Assembly: GCA_038326655.1 (NCBI GenBank)
Contig: JBBQKG010000024.1
Coordinates: forward strand, 1 to 52,954
Length of the DNA: 52,954 nucleotides
Origin: JBBQKG01 sp038326655
GTDB lineage: Bacteria; Actinomycetota; Thermoleophilia; Solirubrobacterales; JBBDJG01
Direction: 5' to 3'
This document shows positions 26,215 through 33,639 of this stretch, piece after piece (within the stretch, counting starts at the first letter, position 1; each line of letters starts with the position of its first letter). A program made the translations under genes and the position numbers. The notes under the pieces are model-generated. The model was not told the origin of the DNA and did not search any database. It worked only from the letters and a program-made list of their open reading frames with translations.

Positions 26215-27593
26215 TGAGCACCGCGGCGCCGGCACCGCTGACGAACCCACTGCTCGTGCTCTGGCAGGACGTGCGGGCGGACCGCGCCGCCGGCGGGCCG
26301 TGGCCGCCCGGCGAGACGGGCTTCAGCATGGCCCGCACGCGTGCGTTCGAGCACGACCCGCTGGGCCTGCTGGTGTCCTCCTACGAGCGCTTCGGGCCCG
26401 TCTTCACGCTGAAGATCTTCCACCACAACGCGGTGTTCATGCTCGGGCCGGAGGCGAACCACTACATGCTGGTGTCGCACGCGGGCAACTTCCTCTGGCG
26501 CGACGGTCACCTGCGCGACCTGATCCCGCTGCTCGGCGACGGGCTGCTGACGATCGATGGCGCCTCGCACCGCGCGCACCGCAGGATGATGCTGCCCGCG
26601 TTCCACCGGGAGCGCATCCAGGCGGCGACCGGCGTCATGCTGGAGGAGGTCGACGCGGCGCTCGCCGAGCTCGTGCCCGGCGAGGTCGTGAACCTGTACG
26701 AGTGGACCCGGCGGGTCGCCCTTCGGATCGCGATGCGGGCGCTGTTCGGCTTCGATCCCGACCGCGCCCAGGCCGGCGGGCTGAACGCCGCGGCGGAGTT
26801 CGAGTTCGCCCTGTCCTTCTACGGCCGCGACTACCTGCTGCAGTTGCTGCGCGGCCCGCGCACGCCGTTCGCGAGGATGCTCGAGTCGCGGCGCCGCCTG
26901 GACGGCTTGATCCATGCCGAGATCGCACATCGCCGCGCGACCGGCGAGCGGGGCGAAAACATCCTGTCGCTGCTGCTCGACGCCCGCGACGAGGATGGCG
27001 CCGCGCTCGGGGACGGGCAGATCCGCGACGAGGTCATGACGCTGCTGTTCGCGGGTCACGACACCACCACCTCGACGGTGTCGTTCATGTTCTACGAGCT
27101 CGCGCGAAACCCGGAGCTCGTCGAGGACCCGGCGACGAGCATCGAGATGATCCTCGACGAGACGCTCCGCAAGTACCCGCCCGCGTATGTCGGGCCTCGC
27201 CGTTCGATCGAGGCGTTCGAGTTCAACGGCGTGCACGTCCCGGCCCACGCGCACGTGCACTACTGCTCGTGGGCGAGCCACCACCTGCCCGACGTCTTCC
27301 CCGAGCCGGACGAGTTCCGCCCCGCCCGATTCAGCCAGGAGCACAAGGCGAAGCTGCCGCGCGGCGCGTACGTGCCGTTCGGCGGCGGTTCCCGGACCTG
27401 CATCGGGATGCGCTTCGGCGAGGCCGAGATCGCGGTGATCGCACGCGCGATCCTGGCACGGTTCCGGATCGACCTGCTCCCCGGCTACGAGCTCGAGATC
27501 CGCCAGGCGCCGACGATCTCACCGCGGAAGGGGCTACCGGTGCGGGTGCGAAGCGCCGAGCCGGCGGCGGTGCTAGCGGCTGCCGCCCCTTAG
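26214..27593 (+). CDS. Cytochrome P450
   Basis: The 459-residue haem monooxygenase has the I-helix oxygen-binding motif FAGHDTTTS (about 280), the K-helix ETLR (E-x-x-R) and the haem loop FGGGSRTCIG with Cys396 as the thiolate ligand. It has no membrane anchor, as expected for a bacterial soluble P450. The N-terminal region with FHHNAVFMLGPEANHYML and HRAHRRMMLPAFH is typical of the CYP102/CYP4-like and related clans. No dedicated ferredoxin is adjacent. The substrate is unknown. It overlaps the SDR gene by one base and converges on the small membrane protein gene, overlapping it by 21 bases. Confidence 0.9.
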   Translation: MSTAAPAPLTNPLLVLWQDVRADRAAGGPWPPGETGFSMARTRAFEHDPLGLLVSSYERFGPVFTLKIFHHNAVFMLGPEANHYMLVSHAGNFLWRDGHLRDLIPLLGDGLLTIDGASHRAHRRMMLPAFHRERIQAATGVMLEEVDAALAELVPGEVVNLYEWTRRVALRIAMRALFGFDPDRAQAGGLNAAAEFEFALSFYGRDYLLQLLRGPRTPFARMLESRRRLDGLIHAEIAHRRATGERGENILSLLLDARDEDGAALGDGQIRDEVMTLLFAGHDTTTSTVSFMFYELARNPELVEDPATSIEMILDETLRKYPPAYVGPRRSIEAFEFNGVHVPAHAHVHYCSWASHHLPDVFPEPDEFRPARFSQEHKAKLPRGAYVPFGGGSRTCIGMRFGEAEIAVIARAILARFRIDLLPGYELEIRQAPTISPRKGLPVRVRSAEPAAVLAAAAP

Positions 27594-27704
27594 CCGGTCG
27601 CGCACCGTCAACACGATCCCGCCGAGAGTCAGCGCCAGCGGCGGCGCGAAGAAAGGCAGCATCGGCAGCGCGTGGCCCAGGTGGGCGAAGGGAATCACGA
27701 TCAC
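27573..27704 (-). CDS. 43-residue single-helix membrane protein
   Basis: The GTG start (27702-27704) overlaps the TGA of the upstream polytopic membrane protein as GTGA, which indicates coupled translation. The product begins VIVIPFAHLGHALPMLPFF, has one hydrophobic helix (about 12-34) and ends with basic VRDRLRGGSR, so the C-terminus should lie inside the cell. A H-x-x-H pair (AHLGHA) sits at the outer end of the helix. Its size, coupling and topology suggest an accessory subunit of the neighbouring membrane protein. It is easily missed because a much longer spurious frame covers it. Confidence 0.65.
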   Translation of the reverse strand: MIVIPFAHLGHALPMLPFFAPPLALTLGGIVLTVRDRLRGGSR

Positions 27705-29563
27705 GTTGGGCTCCCTTCGACCGTGAACGGGCGAGGACGTGGTGCGGGCGCGGCGGGCGAGCGGCCGGGGCGGCTGCGGCCCGCAAGTCGCGAGAGCGAC
27801 CAGCCGAGCAGCAGCAGGAGCGCCACCACGGTCGATCCGACCGCGGTGTAGCCGAGCGTCGCAAGCGATGCGGGCACGTCGCCCTTCTGCTCGCGCTGGA
27901 GGATCTTCCTTTCGAGCACGAACGGGCGCTCGAAGTGGCTCACGGCCGGCACCGCGGGGGCGGGGATCGCCTTGTCCTCGGGCATGTAGACCGGGATCGC
28001 GACGATCGAGCGGCGCTTGTGGAGGCGGATCAGCGCCTTCCAGTCGCCGTGGACGGGCAGCGGCCTGGTCGTGCGGTACACGCCGGGGCCGACCCGCTCG
28101 AGGCGGTCGGACTGGAAGCCGCCTCCCTGCCACGCCATCGCGCGCAGCCAGTCGGCATCCTTGGCGGCCGCCGGTGGATCGATCCGGACGGTCGCTTCGA
28201 CCGTGCGGTTAGGCGCGGGCGCGGCATCTTGCAGGGCGACCGAGGCGCGCACGCCTCCGGCGGGCCTGGTGTCGAGCCCGTAGGCGAACACGGCGACCAG
28301 CGCGACGAGGCCGAGCGCCGCCGGGGCGAGGCGCGGCGCGCCGAGATTCGCGCCACGGCGACTATGGCGTGGCGCCGCCAGCGCGGTGCCGACGAAGGCG
28401 CCGACGAGCCCGCCGGCGACGGCGGCGACGAGCGTGGGCAGGATCGCCTCACCGATCAGACCGGCCGGCCAGGGGGTGGGCATCCAGGCGTGCGACCAGG
28501 CCCACTCGGCGAAGAAGCCGACGGTCCCGATCAGGGCGCCGCTGATCGCGCCGAAGCGGTAGGGGCGTGTGAGCGGCACCGCGAAAGCGACCGCCTCGAC
28601 CAGCGCGGCCTCGACGATGTACAGGGGCATGTGCGGCGTGGTCTCGCCGAGCACGGGACCGACGAGCAGCCCCACCAATCCGCGGATCACGATGAAGTAC
28701 GCGGCCGCGCCGAGTGCGGCGCCACGGCCTGAGTAGGTCCGCGCCACTACCAGCGCGATCGCCGCCGCGGCCGCGATCAGGACCGGTTGGAAGAGCAGCC
28801 GGAACTGCGGCACGCCGAAGTCGAACTCGGCCTGGAAAGTCGAGAGGCCGACGAGAAAGCCTCCTGCGACGCCGGCATAGCGCGTGCGGGCGAGGAAGTC
28901 GAGCAGCCCCTGCGCGCGGCCGCCCGCCGGTGCGTTCGTGCGGCCCTCGACCATCAGCATCGCGTGGCCGATCAGCGCGAGCCCGGCGCCGCCGATCAGC
29001 ATCAGGTGGGTCGGGCCCCAGAGGGTCACGTCCTGGCCGAACAGGCGGTGCCACATGTCGTCGAGCGGGAAGCCGAAGAGCGAGAACGCGGCACACGCGA
29101 TCAGCGCGATCCCGGCAACGGGCGCATACCAGTCGCCGGCGATCCGGACGGCCGCCCGGCTCGGCTTGCCGACGGGCAGGACGACGGCCAGGAACCCGGC
29201 CGCGAAGACGCCGAACAGCCCGCCCAGGATGAAGTAGTGCGCGGGGTTCGCGAGTGGGCCGGGGTCGCGTCCGACGTCGATGTGCAGCGAGATGTCCCAG
29301 TACATGCCGAACAGCGCGATCAGCAGCGACGCCGAGGCGACCTGTGTCGGGAGCGCTGCCCAGACCGGCAGGCCGGTGGCGCGGGCGGTCGCCTCGGCGG
29401 GCCGGCGCAGGAGGCTCGTGCGCCCGGTCCGGTGAGCCCAGCCAAGCAGCACGAGGGCCGCCGTGATCACCGTGGCGCCCAGGGTGGCGAGCACTATCTC
29501 CCCGATCGCGGCGCCACCGGCGGGCGCTGTATCTGCGGCTGCGGCAAGGGTCGTGGCGATCAT
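27701..29563 (-). CDS. Polytopic membrane protein of unknown function with a C-terminal extracytoplasmic domain
   Basis: The 620-residue protein has about ten or more hydrophobic helices in residues 1-430. Within them are striking polar motifs: MYWDISLHIDVGRD (about 86-99), HYFILGG, LDDMWHRLFG, LWGPTHLMLIGG and TPHMPLYIVEA. His and Asp residues in or near membrane helices suggest metal or haem binding. Residues about 450-560 look like a small beta-sandwich (VRIDPPAA, RTTRPLPVHGDWKALIRL) that recalls FixH/YtkA-type domains. A final helix (about 570-590) and a basic tail follow. It lies divergent from a MerR regulator and is coupled to a 43-residue membrane protein. I do not recognise the family. 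Confidence 0.7.
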   Translation of the reverse strand: MIATTLAAAADTAPAGGAAIGEIVLATLGATVITAALVLLGWAHRTGRTSLLRRPAEATARATGLPVWAALPTQVASASLLIALFGMYWDISLHIDVGRDPGPLANPAHYFILGGLFGVFAAGFLAVVLPVGKPSRAAVRIAGDWYAPVAGIALIACAAFSLFGFPLDDMWHRLFGQDVTLWGPTHLMLIGGAGLALIGHAMLMVEGRTNAPAGGRAQGLLDFLARTRYAGVAGGFLVGLSTFQAEFDFGVPQFRLLFQPVLIAAAAAIALVVARTYSGRGAALGAAAYFIVIRGLVGLLVGPVLGETTPHMPLYIVEAALVEAVAFAVPLTRPYRFGAISGALIGTVGFFAEWAWSHAWMPTPWPAGLIGEAILPTLVAAVAGGLVGAFVGTALAAPRHSRRGANLGAPRLAPAALGLVALVAVFAYGLDTRPAGGVRASVALQDAAPAPNRTVEATVRIDPPAAAKDADWLRAMAWQGGGFQSDRLERVGPGVYRTTRPLPVHGDWKALIRLHKRRSIVAIPVYMPEDKAIPAPAVPAVSHFERPFVLERKILQREQKGDVPASLATLGYTAVGSTVVALLLLLGWSLSRLAGRSRPGRSPAAPAPRPRPFTVEGSPT

Positions 29564-29630
29564 CGAGGTCTCGCTTTCACGAATCGTTGGGACGGCGGAA
29601 GCGACTGCGGAGAAGTATGCACGCGGAACA

Positions 29631-29650
29631 GTTACATCAAACTATGTAAC
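29631..29650. promoter_or_regulatory. Putative MerR operator, perfect 7+7 inverted repeat
   Basis: GTTACAT (29631-29637) and ATGTAAC (29644-29650) are exact inverted repeats with a six-base spacer. They lie between the divergent membrane-protein gene (start 29563) and the MerR-type regulator (GTG 29675). The site is AT-rich in a GC-rich setting. MerR proteins bind such dyads, often within promoters with long spacers, so this is the likely autoregulatory operator controlling both sides. Confidence 0.7.
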
Positions 29651-29674
29651 GTGTCAAGCTGTAAGCTCGCTTCC

Positions 29675-30427
29675 GTGACCGATGACACGCAGTTGACGAT
29701 CGACGAGCTCGCGCGCGAGGTCGGGATGACGGTCCGCAACGTGCGCGCCCACCAGTCCCGCGGACTGCTGCCGCCGCCCGAGATCCGGGGTCGCACAGGG
29801 TTCTACGGGCCCGAGCACATGGACCGGCTCGAGCTCGTGAAAGACCTGCAAGCGGAGGGATTCAGCCTCGATGTCATCAAGCGCATCCTGGACCGCGCGC
29901 CGGGTGCCAACGCGGCCCAGGTGCTGAGCTTCACGCGCGCCGTCGCAGAGCCGTTCGGCGACGAGGAGCCGGAGCTGGTCGAGGCGGGCGAGATCGCCGC
30001 CGTGTGGGGCGACGAGATCAAGCCCGAGCTGGTCGCGCAGATCGAGGCGCTCGGCTTCCTCCGGCCGGTCGGCGACGGCCGCTACGAGATCCTGAGCCCG
30101 CGCCTGCATGCCGTCTCGGAGGAGCTCGCGGGCCTCGGCATCCCGCTCGAGACCGCGGTCGAGATCACCGCGACCGTGAAGCGCCACGCCCAGGCGGTCG
30201 CAAACGCTTACGTGGCGCTGTTCTTGAAGCACGTCTGGCACCCGTTCGAGCGCGCCGGTGAGCCCGAGGAGCGGTGGGGCGAGGTGCGGGAGTCGCTCGA
30301 CCGCCTCCGCCCGATGGCGGTCGAATCGCTCGTCGCGATCTTCGGGATCGTGATGACCCAGGCCGTCGAAAAGGCGCTCGAGCGCGAGCTGTCGCGGCTC
30401 GGGAGCCGCCGCGGCAAGCGGGCCTAG
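29675..30427 (+). CDS. MerR-family transcriptional regulator
   Basis: The 250-residue protein opens with a winged helix-turn-helix of the MerR type: LTIDELAREVGMTVRNVRAHQSRGLLPPPE (pattern only), then GRTGFYGPEHMDRLELVKDLQAEGFSLDVIKRIL. The remaining 170 residues form a helical effector domain with no cysteine cluster, so a metal-sensing type is unlikely. The GTG start is 25 bases after a perfect inverted repeat. Its divergent partner is the polytopic membrane protein, the probable target. Its stop shares the CTAG with the converging NTF2 gene. Confidence 0.85.
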   Translation: MTDDTQLTIDELAREVGMTVRNVRAHQSRGLLPPPEIRGRTGFYGPEHMDRLELVKDLQAEGFSLDVIKRILDRAPGANAAQVLSFTRAVAEPFGDEEPELVEAGEIAAVWGDEIKPELVAQIEALGFLRPVGDGRYEILSPRLHAVSEELAGLGIPLETAVEITATVKRHAQAVANAYVALFLKHVWHPFERAGEPEERWGEVRESLDRLRPMAVESLVAIFGIVMTQAVEKALERELSRLGSRRGKRA

Positions 30428-30825
30428 CCCGCCCCTGCCGCTCGCCGAGCCTCGTCTTCGGTGCGGAAGGCCTCGAAGCGGATTGCCTTGCCGTCCCTCC
30501 ACGTCCACAGATGCACCAGCCGGCCCTCGACCTCGGCGCCGCTGATTCGCCCGCGCGCCTGCGAGCGCACGACCACCAGGATGTGTTCCTCGCTCAGCTC
30601 GAACACGTCTTCGGGGTGATTCCGGTAGGCCGCGAACATCTCGGCGTTCTCGGTCACCATCCGCACGAAGCCCTCGTGGCCGTGGTAGGTCTCCGCCATC
30701 GGGCTCTCGGCGAGCACGTCGGACCGAAGCTCGGGGTGCAAGAGCCCGAGCACCCCCTCCAGGTCGCCCCGGTTGAACGCCTCGTAGCCGCGCCGCACGA
30801 GCTCGGCATTGGGGGTCGCGGTCAT
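30424..30825 (-). CDS. SnoaL-like / NTF2-fold protein
   Basis: The 133-residue protein shows the NTF2-like pattern: AELVRRGYEAFNRGDLEGVLGLLHPEL, a middle HGHEGFVRMVTENAEMF, and the final strands GRLVHLWTWRDGKAIRFEAFRTEDEARRAAG. Such small alpha+beta barrels serve as isomerases, cyclases or ligand binders; the substrate is unknown. ATG at 30823-30825 is the natural start. It is divergent from the thioesterase gene, with 48 bases between the starts. Confidence 0.75.
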   Translation of the reverse strand: MTATPNAELVRRGYEAFNRGDLEGVLGLLHPELRSDVLAESPMAETYHGHEGFVRMVTENAEMFAAYRNHPEDVFELSEEHILVVVRSQARGRISGAEVEGRLVHLWTWRDGKAIRFEAFRTEDEARRAAGAG

Positions 30826-30873
30826 CTCGGCAGTATCGCGCCGCGCCGGGCGCGGCCGGTAACGTGGGCGTCG

Positions 30874-31293
30874 ATGGCGGCCCCCTTCGTCCACGAGCTG
30901 CGCGTGCGCTACGGCGAATGCGATCCCCAGGCGATCGTCTTCAACGCCAACTACCTCGCCTACTTCGACGTCTGCTTCACCGAGCTTTGGCGCGCGGCGG
31001 TCGGCTCGTGGCAGGAGATGGTCGACCGAGGGTTCGACGCCGTGGTCGCCGAGGCGAACATCCGCTTTCGATCGGCGGCACGGTTCGACGACGTGATCGC
31101 GCTCGAGGCACGCGTCGCCCGGATCGGGAACACGAGCATCACGACCGAGATAGACGTCGTGCGTGACGGGGAGGTGCTGGTCGAGGGCCTGCTGCGGCAC
31201 GTGATCGTCGACACCTCGACCTGGGGCCCGACCGCGATCCCGGACTGGGTGCGCGAGGGCATGTCGACGTTTCAGGCTGGGCGCGTCGGATAG
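30874..31293 (+). CDS. Acyl-CoA thioesterase, 4-hydroxybenzoyl-CoA thioesterase (YbgC) type
   Basis: The 139-residue hotdog-fold protein carries the 4HBT motif RYGECDPQAIVFNANYLAYFD near the N-terminus, where the Asp after the Cys (ECD) is the usual catalytic acid. FDAVVAEANIRFRSAARFDD and a C-terminal sheet follow. It would hydrolyse acyl-CoA thioesters in the cytoplasm; chain length is unknown. A perfect hairpin terminator follows within four bases of the stop. Confidence 0.85.
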   Translation: MAAPFVHELRVRYGECDPQAIVFNANYLAYFDVCFTELWRAAVGSWQEMVDRGFDAVVAEANIRFRSAARFDDVIALEARVARIGNTSITTEIDVVRDGEVLVEGLLRHVIVDTSTWGPTAIPDWVREGMSTFQAGRVG

Positions 31294-31296
31294 CCA

Positions 31297-31318
31297 GGGG
31301 GCGCAACGCCCCCGCTTT
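31297..31318 (+). terminator. Intrinsic terminator after the thioesterase gene
   Basis: GGGGGCG (31297-31303), loop CAA, CGCCCCC (31307-31313) make a perfect 7-bp stem with a three-base loop, followed by GCTTT. It sits between the thioesterase stop and the convergent lipoprotein gene and could act in both directions. Confidence 0.65.
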
Positions 31319-31345
31319 GGCTCGCCGCCGAGTCGGGTCTTGGCC

Positions 31346-31858
31346 CTACTGCGCGACGCCGCAGAAGCGGAAGCCGTAGCGCTTCGCGATCTTCCGCCGG
31401 TCGAGCTGGAGCCTCTTCGCGGCCGCGGTGAGCTGCGCGACCTTCTTCGTGTCCTGTTTCGCCACTGCGTCGGCGACCTGCTTCGTGATCCCGATGCTGT
31501 CCTTGAGGTCCGCCCGGTAGCGCGTCAGGAGCGCCGCGTCTGGGCGAGGCTCCGGCAATGCCGCGAAGCTCCGGTAGAACGACTGTGCCTCGGTCACGAC
31601 CCGCCGGTACAGAGCGGCGGTCGCCTTGGGGTTCTTGGCGGTCTGCGGAATCGCCTGGATGCGCTGATTGAACCGCTGGCAAGCGGCGTCTGCCTTGGTG
31701 ATGAACTCCCGTTTGGTCAGCGAGGCCGCCGGCGACTGGCTGGTCGTCGTGGTCGCGGTCGGGGTCTTGCTCGTGGTCTTGGTGCCACCGTCGCTCGAGC
31801 CCCCGCAGCCGGCGGCCACGAGGACGGCGAGCATCGCTATCGGCAACGTCCGGCGCAT
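31346..31858 (-). CDS. Hypothetical lipoprotein
   Basis: The 170-residue protein has a clear lipoprotein signal (MRRTLPIAMLAVLVAAGC, lipobox VAAG-C at Cys18), then a Gly/Ser/Thr-rich spacer and a helical domain (about 48-165: REFITKADAACQRFNQRI and AVAKQDTKKVAQLTAAAKRLQL). The two cysteines at the ends of this domain (AACQRF and the final FCGVAQ) could form a disulfide. The type is common among actinobacterial surface lipoproteins of unknown function. Confidence 0.7.
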   Translation of the reverse strand: MRRTLPIAMLAVLVAAGCGGSSDGGTKTTSKTPTATTTTSQSPAASLTKREFITKADAACQRFNQRIQAIPQTAKNPKATAALYRRVVTEAQSFYRSFAALPEPRPDAALLTRYRADLKDSIGITKQVADAVAKQDTKKVAQLTAAAKRLQLDRRKIAKRYGFRFCGVAQ

Positions 31859-31918
31859 CGAGCGGTGCAGCCTAGCGCGCCGTGACGCGGGCCGCGCGCA
31901 TTCGTCCGGTGGACCGGC

Positions 31919-33526
31919 TTACTGAGCGTCCCAGAACGCGCACTTGTGATCGGCGGCGAAGCCGGTGTCGGCTGTCGGCGTCGGCGGCACGAGCGACATG
32001 TATGTGTCGCTCGAGACGGTGTACGGCGGCCAGAACGGCGTGCCCGGCGCGTTGGGCGCGCCGGATCGTGCGAACTGGGTCCAGTACCGCTTCATCGTCT
32101 CGGCGAGTTGCTGCTGGTCGGCGTTCAGAGGCGCGGCGCCGGTCTGGTTCGGCACGTCGAACAGATACTGGACCTCGGATGCGTGATAGGCGCCGTAGGG
32201 GAAGCTTGCCGGCGGTATGAACAGCTGAGGCGCGTTGGGGTCGTCGAACTCGTACGCATAGGTCGGCACGAACTGCGACAGCGACTGCGCCGCCCTGCGC
32301 CCGGGACAGGCGAACAGCCCGTCCGTGCCGATCGCGGCGATCGCGCGGCCGACGCTCTGCCCGTAGGCGCTGACCGGGTACAGCGCCACCACCGCGGCCG
32401 GATCAGCGGTGAGCCCGACCGTCGAGAGCAGCGTGTTGACGACGATCGGGTAGAGGAACGGCGGAAGCTGGCCGAAGACGAACTCGACGTTCAGCGCCGC
32501 GAACAGCGTGAACTCGTCATGCGTCGAGCCTTCGATCACCGGGACCCTGTTGAACTGCCCGCTGTCGATCGCCGCCTTGATCGACTGCGGGAGCACCTTG
32601 CCGTCCACATTCGGAAGGATCGATCCCGACGTGGTCGGCTGGCTCGCCAGCACCGTTTGCACGGGCAGCGCGCGAAGGCAGGCCGCGGTCTGGTCTGCGC
32701 ACCCGATGCTCTGGGCGAAGTTGCTGCCCTTCTGCTCGGCCGCGGACAGGGACGGTAGGTCGAGCGCGTATGCACCGCTCTGCGCGATCGCGCGGTTGAA
32801 CAGCCCGGCCGCGAGCGGAGACACGAGCTGCGAGTGGACGCTCAACCCGCCGGCCGACTGGCCGAAGATCGTCACGTTCCCGGGGTCGCCGCCGAACTTC
32901 GAGATGTTGCGATGGACCCACCGCAGCGCGGCCTGCTGGTCCATCAGGCCGTAGTCACCGGACGCGTGGTCCCCGGACTCGGCGCTGAACGCAGGATGGG
33001 CGAGGAAGCCGAGATACCCGAGGCGGTAGTTGATCGTGACGACCACGACGCCCTTCTGGACCAGCTTGGTCGGGTCGTACTCGTCGCTTTCCCCGACCGC
33101 GAGCCCGCCGCCGTGGATCCAGAACATGACCGGCAGGTGCTTCGCGTGGCCACGCCCGGGGCCGACGTTCGGCGTGAAGACGTTCAGGTACAGGCAGTCC
33201 TCGGTGCTGGATTCGCGCCCGAACGGCGACGCCGGCTGCGGGCAGTGGTTGCCGAGGTGGCTCGCGTCGCGCGGACCGTGCCAGCGTGCGGCCGGCTGCG
33301 GGGGGCGCCAGCGAAGCTGCCCGGCCGGCGGGGCGGCATAGGGAATCCCGAGGTACTGCTTGGTGACGGGAGTTTCCACGCCCCTCACGGGGCCGTTGTC
33401 GGTCGGCACGACGCCGGCGCCGAGCGCGGCTCCCGCCCAGCAGGCCGCGACCGCGGCATAGGTCAGCAGCACGCCGACGATCAGCCTCCGGCCCCCACCA
33501 AGCACGACTTCCGCAGCTCCACTCAC
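31919..33526 (-). CDS. Secreted or membrane-anchored type-B carboxylesterase
   Basis: The 535-residue alpha/beta hydrolase has an N-terminal hydrophobic segment (about 14-36) that exports it. The family signatures are present: QYLGIPYAAPPAGQLRW, STEDCLYLNVFTP, WIHGGG (oxyanion hole), FGQSAGG with Ser224 as nucleophile, an acidic residue in STHDEFTLF, and the His in YGAYHASEVQYLF. It would hydrolyse carboxylic esters outside the membrane. Cysteine pairs typical of the family (EDCLYL, CADQTAAC) are kept. Confidence 0.88.
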   Translation of the reverse strand: MSGAAEVVLGGGRRLIVGVLLTYAAVAACWAGAALGAGVVPTDNGPVRGVETPVTKQYLGIPYAAPPAGQLRWRPPQPAARWHGPRDASHLGNHCPQPASPFGRESSTEDCLYLNVFTPNVGPGRGHAKHLPVMFWIHGGGLAVGESDEYDPTKLVQKGVVVVTINYRLGYLGFLAHPAFSAESGDHASGDYGLMDQQAALRWVHRNISKFGGDPGNVTIFGQSAGGLSVHSQLVSPLAAGLFNRAIAQSGAYALDLPSLSAAEQKGSNFAQSIGCADQTAACLRALPVQTVLASQPTTSGSILPNVDGKVLPQSIKAAIDSGQFNRVPVIEGSTHDEFTLFAALNVEFVFGQLPPFLYPIVVNTLLSTVGLTADPAAVVALYPVSAYGQSVGRAIAAIGTDGLFACPGRRAAQSLSQFVPTYAYEFDDPNAPQLFIPPASFPYGAYHASEVQYLFDVPNQTGAAPLNADQQQLAETMKRYWTQFARSGAPNAPGTPFWPPYTVSSDTYMSLVPPTPTADTGFAADHKCAFWDAQ

Positions 33527-33639
33527 CGCGTATCCCCTCCTAAGCCTCTCGAACTCGGCTCCCCGAGCTTCTCCGCTTCGGAGCCTAGCGGGGATTCGGC
33601 CTGGTTTTCACAGTTGGTTCCCGGTAAGCTGCGCGCGCG

